A stretch of DNA of 64,000 bases from Toxoplasma gondii ME49 (GCF_000006565.2 NC_031469.1:2004583-2068582), one strand, 5' to 3'; shown: positions 1 through 31,687, counted from the stretch's first letter. Notes: generated by a model from the sequence alone, not told the origin. Made by a program: numbers and translations.

Positions 1-527
1 TCTGCGACGGTTAAAAGTCTGGAAAAGTCTCTTCTGAGAAAAAGCGTCAATTCCGCAAAAAGCGGCCTCTTTGCGGTGCCTTCGGGCCGTCCGTCTTGCC
101 TACTTTTCGCACGGCGGCGTTGCGCGAAGAGAGGAGATCCTCGGAGCGAGAATTCCGACCTCAAGTTCTTTTTCCAGGAGCTGAAACGTTCTCTCATTCG
201 TTTGTCTCTCTTTTTCGAAAGCGTCGTCTCGGACACGAGGCCGCAGAGCGAGAGCGAGAAAGGAGGACCCCAGAAAGCGAGAAAAGTCGCAAAAGCAAAG
301 TCCGCTGCGACTGGGAGAAAACGCGCGTCTGCCCCCGGGGGCTCAGTCTTTGGCTGTCTTCGCTGAAAAACAACAAAGCTCAGGATGTCAGAAAGCAGAG
401 ATCAGCGAGAGCAAACGGAAGACATGCCAAACCTCAGAAATCTTCGCGGAATGATACATGCGCAAAGGGCGCATGAACAAGGCCGATGCACTCCAATCTG
501 CATCTGCCACCCATGAACTGTATACGT

Positions 528-776
528 GAGATAGACGATAGATGGATAGATAGATAGAGGTAGAGAGATAGAGATATATAGAGAGAGAGAGATAGATAGA
601 TAAGTAGAGATATAGATAGAGATAAATAGCTATAGATAGATAGGTAGATATAGATAGTCAGAGATGTAGATAGAGAGATAGGTAGTTACAGAGATAGACA
701 TAGAAAGATAGATAAACTATATAGGTAGACAGATTTCTTATATATAGTGTATATATATATATATATATATATATAT
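528..776. repeat. Degenerate GATA microsatellite followed by a TA run
   Basis: Tetranucleotide GATA/TAGA units with frequent single-base interruptions run from about 528 to 716. A pure TA dinucleotide run follows at about 750-776. The short ORFs read here (Tyr-Ile repeats) are translation artefacts of the repeat. Confidence 0.9.
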
Positions 777-2633
777 GTCAACTCAGGTGTGCATATATAC
801 ATACAAGTTTATACAAGTATATGCAGACGTATGGGACTGAAACAGAATGTGGTAATATGCTTTTTCACGAAAGTGTACAAAATCCTTACGAATCAAACAT
901 CTAGATTCATATTGCATATACATATATATATATACTATAGATGGATAGATGCGCGAATAAAATATTGTGTTTAATTAGCTTTGTACGTTTTTATATATAT
1001 GTATGTATTTATGATCATATATGTAAGTGAACATCGAACTTGTAGGACTGCCTAGTTGTTAGCTGCTCACAGCATAGATCGACTGCAAGTGTAGAGAGGA
1101 CTCGCCTGGCACCTTCACTGCAGACGCATTTGTTTTGCTTTTAAAACTAGTCGTGAGAGAAATGCGTGAGGCGAGACGCCTCTGTTCCTCTCCTTGGCTC
1201 TCCACATACATCTATTCATATATGCATATGCATGCATCCTTTCACAGATTTTAAGCGCGCATTCATATATCTCTATAAAAAGGAGCATCGAACACGAATA
1301 GGTATATCTATATATATATATATATGATGATATGTGTATTGCTGGCTGTGTATCATTATTTCACGGTTCTCCATACAAAGATGTACATCACTGAAAAATC
1401 GATAAAAGAGTACATTTTTAGCGTGTGCTCATATTTCTCTGCTGTGTGTGCATGTCAGTTTCTTGGTCTAAGCGAGGTGCGAAGGCCTCCTGGGGATCAA
1501 CATCTCCTGGATTCTTTCGTTATTCAGGCCAAGTCGTACGCGTAACAGAGGGGCGTGACTTCACAGGTGCAAAACGCTTGCGCGCATGCGTCTTCCCGCA
1601 TATCATCCTGCGCTTTTTTCGATTCTTCAGTGGCGTTTTCTAGTTCTGAATCGCGGACATTTGTGCAGAAACAGTTTTCACTTTCAACTGTAGAAAACAC
1701 TCTCTCTAGGGACACTGTTGCTGTTTTTAGCGGGGGCCGGCAACACTGGGGAGCGTTCCAGCGTCTGACTTGAGAAGCGAAGACAAATTGAAGACTCAAA
1801 AAACGCGCAGTATCCACAGAAAACATGGAGGCATAAAAAGGTCTGTATTTGCATGTCAGTTGCACAAAAGTGGAACTTCTCCACCTCTTGAAACAGGCAA
1901 GTGAACACGAGCAGGAGTCCTCCCCTCGACTCGCTTCCTGATTTTCCGCTGAGATTTTTCCTCTGAGGGGCCGCGAATCGGTTTGCTTCCCCCAAGAACA
2001 AGACCGACCCAACGCAGACCAGCGATGGGGAAGGGCAAAGGGAGTTTCACGAAGAAAAAATTGAAACAGTCGAGACATGCGGCTACGAGCGGCGCTAGGA
2101 AAGACTCCTTGCGTTGGTGCTGTCTTGAGGCGATACCTTTTTTGCGGGCGCATGCAGGGCGACACCACCTGAAGAGCAGTCGGCGCTTTCACTCGGCAAA
2201 CTGGCTGTCGTGGATTTAATTTTTCATGAGTCCTCAACAGTGGAATTGATGGAACCCCCCAAGCACCTCGCTGCTGCGTTCTTGACAAGACACAAACAAT
2301 CCTCGAATTCCCTTCCACTTGGCTGGTCTGCATTTTAAAAATCGACGCACCGGCATGTGTGCATGCGTCGCAAAAAGTCTCTCTTCCTTTCCTTCATGCC
2401 TTCTCCTCTTGCAAAAAAACGAAAAAGACAGTCAAACTCTCGATCCACATCTCCACTTGCAGATATACATACATATATATATATATATAAGTATATGCGC
2501 GCATTGATAAAAATTTCTAGTTGCACACATATGTGCATATTGATTTAGAAACGTTCATCGGGCTCCACTCATACGCATGCATTTACATACATATTAATGT
2601 ATCGAGAGATACACGCGCGTATGTGCACGCATG

Positions 2634-2634
2634 C

Positions 2635-2676
<42 letters not shown>

Positions 2677-2682
2677 GTATAT
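2634..2682. repeat. TA microsatellite just downstream of SMC2 stop
   Basis: Alternating TA with a few GT interruptions, ending about 40 bp from the SMC2 stop codon at 2722. It probably lies in the SMC2 3' UTR. Confidence 0.85.
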
Positions 2683-2721
2683 ACCAGCTCTTTTCCTTTC
2701 GCTTTTCTTCAGTAAGACCGG

Positions 2722-20993
<18,272 letters not shown>

Positions 20994-23900
20994 TTTTTCT
21001 CGCCAGAGAGAGAGAGAAAGAGCGGCCGTTGACACACGCAAGAGGGAGACAGACGACACACGAGAAAAAGCCGTGAAGAAGAAGAAAGGGGAGAGGAGCA
21101 CAGGTGAAGGTCAAGGGGGAGAGAGACGGAGGAGAGGGCAGGCAAACCAAGCGACGCGGGGAAGGCAGAAGAGGCGACGGTGATGCAGTCGCCCGTACGG
21201 CGTCTGAATTCCAAGGAGAGGAGAGCTCTCAAGAGTGCAGAGAGTCGGGGATTCGAGTCTTCTGACGAAGCGCCTCGACTGAAAGACATGGAGTTATTGT
21301 GCCGTTTTACCTGCAAAGAAGGCGCGTGCAAATGCGCTTCTGCGCAGTGTCGCCGCGCCGTCAGAAGAAGCCATGTGGGACAGAGGCGACAGGAGGGCAC
21401 AAGGAAGAGAAAAGAGAGACGACGAAAAAAAGTGGAAGGTAAAGAAGAACGTGCGACAAGCAGTGGGGTGGTCGGAAAGGCAGGTTCTGCAAAGCTACGG
21501 CACGGTAAGAAGCCTCGCTGCTGTAGTCCAGAGAGCGCTCTGAGAACAGGCGCGAGGGGTCGAAAGAAAGGCGACACGAGGGCAGAGAAGCAGACAGCAA
21601 GCGGGTGCGTAGGTCCAAACACCAAAGAGCTGTAAACGCTGTGCCATTCTGTTTCTTTGGGGAGATCCTCACACAGCTTCTTGCTCCGCCGTAAGCATGC
21701 AAGGAAGAGGGGGGCGGCTTGTCTTCACTTTCAAAGCGCGGGGGGTTTCGAGACACGTGGTCTGTTCACCGGCAGAGGCAGGAAAGAAAGAAACCGAAAA
21801 AACGTTTTGAGGAGGCAGCCGAGAAAACGAGGATTGGGAATGGACCAGCAAAGGCGAACAGGAGACGCGCTACCGACAGTGGGTGTGCGCTGGACAAGAG
21901 TCTTCACAGCAGAGCGACCCTCCAGTTCACTCATTCTCGGGAACCTGTGCCGAAATCCGGAGGTCTGTGGCTCCGATACGCTTGCGCGCTTCTCACTCGT
22001 CTCCATGAAAAAAGAAAGGGATGGAAACGAGAGAACTCTTGCACACCCACGACACGCAGCTTCAGGACCCCGACAGCTTTTTCGTGGAGACACGAGAAAA
22101 GGTGGTCCAATGAAGGGGGCGACATGAGGTCGTTCTCCACATCATGCGCCAGGCTTAGATTTTCTGTTCGGTCGCTTCCCCTTTTTCGAGAAATGGCTAT
22201 TTCAGTGTACACGTCTCTGGTGCATAAACGACCTTTGGCGAGAGGTGCTGCTTCCCGTGTTTGCTGTCTTCGGTGAAAGGCAACTTGCGTTTTCTGCACA
22301 CTCGGGGCCTTTCGTTGATGTCGTCCGCGCAATCGGGGCAATTGCCCTCCGATGGAAAAAGCCGTTGAAGTCTAAGCATTTCGCGAGAAAGGTGCCGCCG
22401 ATATCGTGACGACGGCCAGACAAGGAAGGCACCAAAAGGCAGGAGGACGCCAAGGGAGTTCTGAATGCGCATCTCGAGTCTAGACAAGTCTCTCATGCCG
22501 CTATACACTGAAGCATTTCTGGTGGGTTAGAAACGTTGAGAGACAGTTTGTTCCATATCTGCCATTTAAAAGCGTGTAAATCCGTCCAGTAGAACTGCAG
22601 TGCTACTCTGAGTACGATGATACTGGCCCCCCTCGCATCTGAGCAGTAGTTTTCCCTCTCTGACAATCTTGAAATTCTTTTGTTTGGGTATTTATAGCTC
22701 TCTAGTTACACACTTACCCCATCCACCGTACTCTGACCTTAGCATAAATATAAATTCGAAATCAGCGTCGCCTGCCGGATCGTGTCTGCCTTCCCGCGTC
22801 ACCTTTTTTTACCGTACAGCGAGAGAACTGTGTGTGCACTCAGGTAGCCGAAACAAACTCCCTGGCTGGGGGTTGTTGTTTAACTGGTCCTTGGATGTCT
22901 GGTTTTGTTTTATGTCTAGTTGCTGCGGCCACTGCCTTTGTCGGATATGAGTATCTCACAGTGTGCCCATTCACGTCAAGCGGTCTTCGGTCGCCAACAT
23001 ATGAGAACCCTAAACCCGAAGCGCACCGACAACTCGCAGTATCGGTAGAAAGACCCTAAGACCCGCGGCGTAATTTGATTCTTAAAACAAAGAGCACTTT
23101 ATCACCACGGAGCAGAGGTAGACACCCGAAGTGATCGATGCTTGGCAACTCCGCACAATGTTATGTAGTCGGGAGGTTCCTCAGCCGAGGCGGACTGTGC
23201 GGACCAGAAAAATGCCGCCAAATAATAGTGAATGGTCACGCTCTCATGAAGAAAGAACACGGGAAAGTGCGCGTGAGCTGACCTTTGGAAATTCATTTGC
23301 TCCCTATCTGTTTCCATTCGGATGTCTACGGAGATGGATTCCGTGCCACGTACGCAGCTTCTGTTCATCTGAGGGTGACGAAACGGTATAGACCTCCAGC
23401 CCTCGGACCAATAATAACCACGGGAAGTGGAAGTACAGTTGTGGACTATGATTTTCGGTTGCATCTAGCGTTTCAGTCAGTCAAACAATCTGATTCTCTT
23501 CGGAACACAGGGTGTCTCTGCTTGATGTAAAATATTGTCGCATGATTCCCCAGTTGCCACTCACATCCTACCAGCTGCGGGTCCGAAGAAAGTACCGTCT
23601 TTATCTCGGGAGAATCCGATGAGCCGGAAGTGCTCTGCGCCGTAGAACATGCGATTCTCGTATGGTGACACGGTCACGGCGATAAAGCATTTGTCACTAA
23701 GGAAGTGCGATATAGACAAAAGCTCTGTATGGTTTGTGTACAAGAGCCACAAAAACATTCCCTCAAGCAGTGTGCAGTGTGTGGTCGTAAAAGAAATCTC
23801 AAATGCTCTGCGTGGCTTACGTGTAGGAACTAGGTGGACTCTTGTGGCCCCGGCTGTTAGGCCGCGGCTATATACAGATACTAGACCATTCTACAGTTTA

Positions 23901-24646
23901 ACTGGAGCTTGAGGGCCTGGGAGTAATCTCTAAACTCTCACATGTTTGTGTTGCCGGCGCTGATGACTGACAGGTGAAGCCTTTTTGCATCTGCGTTTAG
24001 GGGTGCAAATAGCTTCAGCATCCCGTGGCTGTGTGAACTACTGGGGCGTTCTCGTCATTGCCTCCTCTGCGTCGGCTCTGCTGTATTGTTTCCTCATCGG
24101 AGACCTCGAACCTAACCCCTAATCCGAAAGAGAGATTGTGCCATTTCCGTTTCTATTTGTCAGAGTGAATCTCTCTGCCGAGAGAAGGGTGAGCTATCGC
24201 TGAGAACACGAATGCAGTTCCAGTTCGCTCGAAGACGCTTGAGCGCGTGGAAATTGTATATAGTTGCGTGAGGTATCCGAAATGTCTCCAAGTTCGGGGC
24301 GTTCTCTGTGTCCTCTGTCACTCGTCCAGTGTAGTTGGCAGGGAGAATGGTCGCTCCAGGTATCCAGAATCTTCTGAGAATTCAGGCTGCTCTCCCGCAG
24401 GAGGTCCTCCAAAACTCTTTGTCCTGTTTGTGGGTCGGCTGTCACCGAGACGGACAACAGCTTCACTCTCTTGGATGCAACCGTAGTCACATGTTTCCAG
24501 TAGACGTTTTTCCTGATCGTATGCCTCTTTACTACCATTGTAGATTGCCCCGCGCTCACGTCTCTCAACTGTTTCTCGAGCCACGAACAAGGATGCAAAA
24601 AAACGGAATTCAAGAATCCCTTCTCAACACGATGCCCGGCTCCAGT
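20994..24646. other. SMC2 upstream region and unresolved minus-strand coding potential
   Basis: From 20994 to about 22200 the sequence is purine-rich with AGAGACG motifs (for example 21122-21128 and 21415-21421), consistent with 5' UTR or promoter of SMC2. From 22.2 to 24.1 kb I see no supported gene. At 24194-24613 two different minus-strand frames both look protein-like (one has TVERRERGAIYNGSKE, the other QLRDVSAGQSTMVVKR). They could be 3' exons of the coiled-coil gene or another small gene, but I could not connect them by clear splice sites. Confidence 0.4.
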
Positions 24647-24880
24647 TCAGCATGGTGTAAGCCAGAGACACGAACAGAAGACTGAAGGCGGGTTCGTAAG
24701 AAAAGCGAAGGTTAGAAGCCAGATGGATAGAACAATCAGTGAAATGAACGCTTCGTAGGGGTGTCTTGGTGACAAATTCTTCATTTTCCCCAGCGTCGAC
24801 ACATTCAAACTGTAATCGTTTAACTGCACCCAATCAACACGGATGAGCAACAACGTGTGCGGAGTCCACGCCTTTGTGCG
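24647..24880 (-). other. Candidate exon encoding a transmembrane segment
   Basis: A pyrimidine-rich acceptor (CCCCCCAG) ends at 24881 and is followed by an open frame to a stop at 24647. Its translation includes WTPHTLLLIRVDWVQLNDYS and then a strongly hydrophobic stretch, ISLIVLSIWLLTFAFL. This is in a different frame from the conceptual end of the coiled-coil gene (stop at 24820), so one of the two readings must be wrong. A phase-0 donor that would join it lies only about 53 nt upstream, giving an unusually short intron. The link is therefore unproven. Confidence 0.3.
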
Positions 24881-27817
24881 CTGGGGGGACCGAGTAGCCA
24901 GTCGGGTACGACATATGAGCGAGCCCCATGCACGATGATCTTTCCACGTGGAGATCCGAATTTCTCTCCACCTGCAATATAAAAACGATCAACAGTGTCG
25001 CTACGAACGTGATATCGTGATGTGTTTGTCTTTGGTGAGTACTGGTGAAGGAGTCCGTTCCCACCCAGCCGATGCAGGTCATTAGAGATGTCAGAAGCGT
25101 TTCCAACAGTTCTTTCGTTGCGTGACTCGACTGTATCTTCATCAGGAACGAGCTTTTGGACTCTGTTCTGCACCTCTTCAGAGCATTTGGCTGCCTCCGC
25201 TGAAACTTCAAGGACTGCAGGGCCAGAGCCATCCTCCTGGTCTGAAAGAGCCACTCCACGGCAGGATCGGCGGAGAAGGAACAAGGTTGCCAGAACTAGG
25301 GAGAAAGCATGCTTGCCCCACTCAGCTATGTCTGGTCGACACGAAATTGATTCAAGACGTATAATGAACCCATCTTTGATGCATGACTGCTTCCGGTTCA
25401 CGCCGCGCTTGACTTCTTCAGTCTGTGCTATACTAATCGGTTATAATCAAACGGTGCCACATAGTAACGGTCTATATTTGCGTATTCCTCCCTTTGTCTA
25501 TTGTTGTCTACAAGCATGCGTGCATACGTATCGCTTCAGAAAGCTTCGCCTCACACATGCAACTATTCATGAATGCATGGTTTTGTTGTACACGATGTCA
25601 ACGCGTGTAAGGACAGGTGATAGCACGGATCGATAGGTATGATTATGTCTGGTTTAAAAACACAAACTTACCGAGAAGCGACGGATCCTCGAAATCTTTC
25701 AAGCCTCGCTGCAGGCCGCCCTTGACTGCATCTTCGTCAACGTCATTTGCCACGGCTCTATAAGTGCTCGACGGAAGACTTCCTAGCGTTATAGAGCCTG
25801 TTTTAGTGCGTCTTGTTACCTGCGCTTTTGTAGCCTTCTGCGAGCTCGATCTCCGTCGTCGGTCTACCGCCGAGAAGCTGGCGGTATCTGCAGTGCCACT
25901 TCCACAGCGTCCCTGTCAATATCTCACATCAAAACGTAGAGGATCTACCGGCAAAAAGCCCCACAAACCGTTGTCCGTTTCGCTTAGTGTTACATTTGGC
26001 TAAATTCCATAGCCCGTCGAAATCTGAAGAGAGGTCCATCAAATACATCTGTGCGTTTGCAATGGCGCCCACAGCACCTAACCACACAGACGCTCCAGCA
26101 CTCACGTTCTTTTGGGGGTGGAGTCTCTCGTTGTTTTTGCAAGGCAGGCTTTTACTCCTCGAGTTTCTCGCTCCCTTGGCAGTCCGTGAAGAAGATGCAG
26201 ACAGTTGGGTGCTGCCACCATATGGCGCGTCGTATACTCTCGAGAGCACGTTGGCGTACGAGGGAGAAAGCGGTGATGCAGACGCTTTGCGAGCTTCTGG
26301 CAGTCCTGTCACCTGCTCATGGATTTGATGACTTAGGCGGTTGGCCTCCATCGTGAGCACTGTCTTATGCTGAGTCAGCGATTCGAGTTTCCTTGTCAAA
26401 ATCGTCACGTGTCTCCGTAAGTTTTTTGTTTGACCCGCGTGGTCGCGATGCATGGTCGCACGCTCCAGTGTGAGTGTCTCGATCTTCCTATGCAGTGACG
26501 CAATCAGGTCCTCGTACTCGTGCATTTCTTTGCTGTCTTGACGCGGCACCAGCTGAAAGGCATGTATGTCCATGTTCTGTGACTCCAACAAACGCGCCAC
26601 TTCTTCGTGCTTCTCCTTTAGTAAGTCGTGTCGATCTTTCAGTGTTGCTAACTGGCTCTCGCTCTTCTGAACCACTTCCTTCAGTTGACCGTTTTTGTCT
26701 TTCTGGATGGATATCTAGGCGGAGGAGCGACATTCAGGATTCGAGCAAACGTACGCAAACTCGGTAGTGAAAAAGCCGCAGCCAGTGCATGCGTTTCGTT
26801 GATGAAAGGGTGCATGTTTGTATAGCGTCTCCGCACTTGACATCATTCAAAAACTTGAAAAAGTTGTCACCCATGCTTCAGCGTTGTGTAGAGATACGCG
26901 AAACGAAACGAAAACGATACCCGAAGAGGAATGATTCGACTGCCACTGCGAGGCGTACAAGAGAGCGTATGACAAGTAAAAACAGTTTTCGAAGCTAAGA
27001 TTCCTTCCACGTAAGTGGACGTTAGTCTCCCGAGGCACTACAGGTGGTTGCATTATGAGTCAACTGAAAAACACCAGTCAGGGCCGCTCGTCCAGTGATC
27101 TGAATGAGCTACTTCTGCAGGGGAATGGTGTCTGGGGAAGCCGTTTGCGCGGGATGCTGGGAGCATGAGTAGCTATGCTGCTCTACAGCAACAAAGGAAA
27201 TCTCCGTGTTGAGGGTCGAGCGCGAACCTCTTGCGAAAGGTGGTCGAACTCCCTGAGTAATCGAGTTGCAACGGACTCTGCTCCTTTCTCTTCCCCTTCG
27301 AGGAACTTCCCAGTCCTCCTGTGTTCGCTATCCTTGCGTCGATTCTCTCGCCTCAGCCGCGAAATCGCAGCATCGAGATGTTGCAGCCTTGTCACAAGGC
27401 GGATCACATATTGCGAGTCACTGTTCCGTTTGAGATTTTTCTCGAGCTGTATCTGATTGCGTTCGTTCGCCTGTATCAGCTTTTGAATACTGGCAAGCAT
27501 TTTCTCGGATGGGCAGTAATTTCTTTTGTACCCTGCACGTGTCCCTTCGTTACGTTGTTCCTCGACTTTCACCAATAGCTCTGAAATTTGCTGCGCACTC
27601 CGAACTTGTTCGACTAGTTTCGCAATCTCTTCATTTTCGCTCTTCACCTCATCTAAAGTCCGACCCTCAGAGCAAGATCGGGTAACGCTTTCGCCAGCCC
27701 ACAAATACGACAGGCGATCTGGACATGTGCCTCAACCTCTGCAGCACTCGGTCTCGGCTGCTTGCCCACCCCGGGAGCCCTACCAGCCGCTTGGCTTGCG
27801 CTACTTACGCTTTCCAT
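24820..27817 (-). CDS. Coiled-coil protein with a C-terminal hydrophobic segment, function unknown
   Basis: Six exons join in consistent phase: 27817-27703, 27652-27228, 26714-25994, 25912-25820, 25755-25672, 25295-24820, giving 637 residues. The start ATG at 27817 opens MESVSSASQAAGRAPGVG. Exons 2 and 3 encode long heptad-like helices rich in Glu, Lys, Gln and Leu (EVKSENEEIAKLVEQ, LLKEKHEEVARLLESQ, HVTILTRKLESLTQHK), so a rod-like coiled coil over about residues 40-280 is likely. The middle is Ser/Ala-rich. The last exon begins with a short hydrophobic stretch (VLATLFLLRR) that could be a membrane anchor, followed by an acidic region. I do not recognise a family. Exons 1-5 are well supported by splice phase. 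The end of exon 6 is doubtful because a competing frame with a membrane segment overlaps it at 24647-24880. Confidence 0.65.
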
Positions 27818-30800
27818 CGTTTCATAGACATGATCGCTGGAGACAACCAGGAAATGTAAGCCAGAGAGCTTTAACTCGCTCAGTGGAAGTGGTACCGAAC
27901 AATGTTAACTTTCCGTCACATGAGCGCGCTCAGATTCCCGCACAGTGAGGAGAAAGCAACGGAAGCACCGCAACCGATCGCAAGCCTGACGAAGACCTAC
28001 AGACCCCAAAAGTGTTGCTCAAGCCTCATTGTTTAACCCGTGGAGAGAACGGGAAGCATTCCCATTCTCAAGTTCCATTCTGATCACTACTTGAGGCTCA
28101 GACAGGGATACCGTGCCGTGTTTTGGCTCAGCTGATACGCTCAACGACGCACCCACACGCTGACAGCACCGCAGCGAGAATCGACTTCTGCCTTCTAATT
28201 CATTCGCAGCAGAAATTACTTCCAAAAATACTTCCAGCGAACAGTTTGATTCTGCGTACTATGGGATTACACTTTTAAAACGGTAATGTGACGACAGCAT
28301 TTGACTACCAGTCCTAAGGATAGCAGAACGCCGACTCAAACTCGCGTCAAAAGGAGACCCTACTACTTGACACAAAATGAGGGAATTCGGCCGCACCCTC
28401 TCTCGGTAGAAAGACACGGAAAGCAGTTTCGACGCCCGAGAAAAGACTATGGAAGGACTGCAGGTATTACTGCTGCATAACGAGAACTATGACTAAGCGC
28501 TTCTGTAAACCGGACTTTCGTTTCCCGCTGTCTGAGAGGACCCACTCTTCAGCCCCACCTCAACCACCGCCCTACAACCCCTCTAGAACGGGCGATTAGG
28601 TGTTAACTGCATCCTCACGGTGTTTGAAACAAACGAATCACGCGACATGAGAGATGTCTATCGCTGGCGCCTCTCACGGGCGTACTCCCCACCTTAGCGG
28701 GAGATCCACCTGTTCGCCGCTGTAAAGTCTCGCCCATGCCGCCACAGTACCGAATTTGCTCAAAAGAATACTAACATCCACAAAATAGTCGTTCTCGACT
28801 GGTGAAAGATGCAGCGCAAGTTCCTAAGTAAGGAAACAGACTGAAACGAAACCTTCGCGTTTCAGGTGATTCACCTGCTGTGGGACGAGTCCCAGCAAAT
28901 GCACGTGTTTGAACAGCAAAGTGCACTACGTCCAAGACGTACTAAGCTGCGTGAGCTGTTGAATCAAGTTACTGTTCTGGCTCGTGTGTTTTGAGCTTTG
29001 ATTCACGATGGTCCTCGAATTAAGATCTCGCGTCCTGCAGCTCAGAATACGTGTTTTCCGTCTTTTTGTGTTTGTGGTAATTGCCGTCACTTGAGGCACA
29101 AGTGTGTGTAACCTGTTCCTGTCCCTGAGATGACCGTCACGCTGGCACGACCATGTTATTTGTCTAGGGCTCGAGTCCGAAACAAGCCGACAGGTCAGCA
29201 ACCCGAAATATAGTTGTACACAGTTTTATCGGCGCTGCCGTCTCAGTGTTGACCCAGTCAGAATCCTGCGAGGCTCGAATACGGCGGGCTAACGTAAACT
29301 TTCACCTGAAAATAACGCACACACACCATAAACAAGCAGAAAGATTCATACGAGTGATGCTTGACGAAGCCACATTCTGACGCGAACACAGCAAGTCAAA
29401 TGGAAACCAACGTCTACAACTGAACGCGTTTGAAGGCGGCCACTCAATACAAGAGCCACTCACGAGCTCAGCCTCTAATCGTAGGATGGGACATCGATCA
29501 CCCATTTTTGCACACCATGGAACGACAGAGGTGCTGTTGGTGACCATCCGTCGTAATGAGAAATGTGCGGGATAGTGAGTGCCTTATGCAGGAACATATC
29601 AGCAACGCACGAAAATGCGTTTCCTGACAGATGCAGTCCAACTCTCCTATACAGCCACCTGCATTAGCACGGCCTCACACAGAGTTACTGTGCACACGAT
29701 GGATATAGTGCGAAAATATAGCTACGTTCATTATACAGTACACGACCATCGGCGATGAATCGCTTTTCGAAGAAGGGCCATTCAAATCACATAATCCTTC
29801 ATGAGCATCAGACAAGCGCATACACTAACAGAAGCCTCACGTGACAGCCACTCACATACGCACGGCCCTGAAAGCCTCACACAGAGGACGCGGGCATGCA
29901 ACAACTGTGAGAGGACTTGCCCTGAAGCTCCATCTGGCACACCATGGAAGCGGCGCAGGCATTCAAATGTCGGCCAGCACCGTATAGGAAATGTGCCTTC
30001 CCTTCACAAGCAGCAACCGTACACCGTCCTCTTCCATCACCCTCTTCCTCTCGCTCCACAGAGAGACACGGACCTTGTTACAACGGCGATACTGAAAACT
30101 TCGGGCTGCGGGTGCTGCCACCTAAACAAAAGATTCGGCACGTTCTGACGGACGACTAGCAATTGTAGAAGACTCGTCTGGTGGCTCGATCCGACAGCGC
30201 ATAGAGAGGCGAATAAGCAATACAGGAACTCCACACGCTTTTAATTCGAGCAAGGGTTGAACCCTTCATTATTGCACACGATAGGAACGAGGGAAGGTTA
30301 AAACTGCGATTGCAGCCTGCCTCCACCACGCTCTTCGGAATGTGCGACTCCGGAACCCCACACCATCAGAGTTCCGAAACGAAGCGTGCAACAAATGCAT
30401 TGGCTCTCACCTCGATCAGTGCAGCAGTCCATTCCGACTGATGACCTTGCGTATTCCTGGCCGCCGCCTTGTTCAGCCATCACACTCCATAAGCACCCTG
30501 GTCCAACGGAACCGTGGTGAGCATGGACACTAGCTCGTTCCAAACCCACAGGTCCAGATGTCACTGTAGCACGGTGTGCGGGAAGAAGCCTATGGTGTCA
30601 AGGTTCCAGATCAGACACACCTGGTCCTAGCAAAGAGGTTAAGATAAACAACTAAACAACGTTTGGGGGAGTTTTTTCGTCTGGAAGCTGGCACGGTGCG
30701 CGCGTACTGCGGGGAGGGGTGGGGTATGCGTTTGGCGCGAAGCTGTCGTCATCGACGTCCCACCCGGGTGGAGGATCCGCGGCGGGTCCTAGGCGAACTA

Positions 30801-31013
30801 CCCGCAATTTTCCGCATGCAACAATCGATGCATGCGGGTCACCGGCAAGACGAATAATCGAACGAGACAGTGGCGAAAACAATTATCTTCATTGGTTAAG
30901 TATCTTGTAACGATGTGTGGCGGGCGCGCGTTATGAAGGAAACGCCTTAGTGCGATGTGCGTTACTCTGAACTATTGTCGTTATTAATATCTACCTCTGT
31001 TACGGAACAGGAA
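27818..31013. other. Gene-free or unrecognised 3.2 kb
   Basis: No exon chain could be supported. The ORFs here are short, interleaved on all frames and without domain-like composition. The right part may hold the promoter of the plus-strand candidate gene that starts at 31014, and the left part the promoter of the minus-strand coiled-coil gene that starts at 27817. GC content is intermediate and there are no microsatellites. Confidence 0.45.
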
Positions 31014-31687
31014 ATGTACTGTGTAGACACTAATGGTGGGAACATGCAGCAAGGAACGCAACCGAGTCAGCCAACGTTGCCACATTTTGAGAAAAGCAGG
31101 AACGAGGACATTTCCCTAGCCTCGATACTTGCAAGCGTCAACAGAAAGCTTCTGACGAGAGTAAGACAAACATGCAGCGCTAATTGGGAGCCTTCAAATA
31201 TTGTTCACAGGAACTCAGATTTCTGTCCCGAATGATAACCCGTCACAGCCTACTTTGGACGGTTCTGAGCGGATATGTGAACGGGTTGCTGCCTCAACCG
31301 GTGGAATTCCGAACAACCAGTGTAAGCCTGCGATCAGTCTCTGCCCAGGCTAAATGCTTGTGCTTCGAGCGTGCGGCTCCATGTTTTAGCGACGTAGACG
31401 AAAAAGTCTACTCAACCGAGCAGATCTTCACAGAAGACTTCCGCCTTGGTTTCCCGAGTCTACCGCACAGTTCTGAAGCGACAAAGCTTAGGAATCGCTT
31501 CTCAGGTACTGTCGATATCCTGTTCGTCTCTAGTCTTCTTCGACCCTCTGTTCTTAGTGACTAACGAACAGAAACGAAAGAATTCACTCCGAAAAAGCTG
31601 TCCAAGAAGACCGTCTCGCGGAAACGAGTCAATTGGCGGTCAAATGCCAATTACCAGAATCACGAGTGGCAGCACAGTTGTAGCTGA
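31014..31687 (+). CDS. Candidate three-exon gene, unknown small protein
   Basis: Three exons fit together: 31014-31160 (ATG start, strong donor AGA|GTAAGA), 31211-31505 (acceptor TTCACAG, donor TCAG|GTACTG) and 31572-31687 (acceptor GAACAG, TGA stop). Phases agree (0, then 1), giving 185 residues. The first acceptor follows an intron of 50 nt. The product is basic at its C-terminus (EFTPKKLSKKTVSRKRVNW) and has a hydrophobic patch (LLWTVLSGYVNGLL). I recognise no family and no clear targeting signal. A further 5' exon is possible because a CAG acceptor sits just before the chosen ATG. It converges on the mitochondrial-type gene at 32082. Support is splice phase only, so it could still be chance. 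Confidence 0.45.

Larger units (their letters stand above)
1..2721. other. Intergenic region left of SMC2, no supported gene
   Basis: No exon chain or recognised protein was found here. The first 480 bases are pyrimidine/purine-biased like intronic or UTR sequence in the neighbours. An open frame runs on the minus strand from an ATG at 2333 to 1524 (269 codons), but it has no recognisable domain, is Cys/Ser-rich and low in conserved-looking motifs, and lies directly downstream of the SMC2 stop, so 3' UTR or chance are the better explanations. The rest is microsatellite (about 528-716 degenerate GATA, 750-776 TA, 2634-2682 TA) and unremarkable AT-richer DNA. Confidence 0.5.

Noticed and set aside
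23003..23020. Interstitial telomere-like CCCTAAACCC
   Set aside because: Only about one and a half repeat units; too short to be more than chance.
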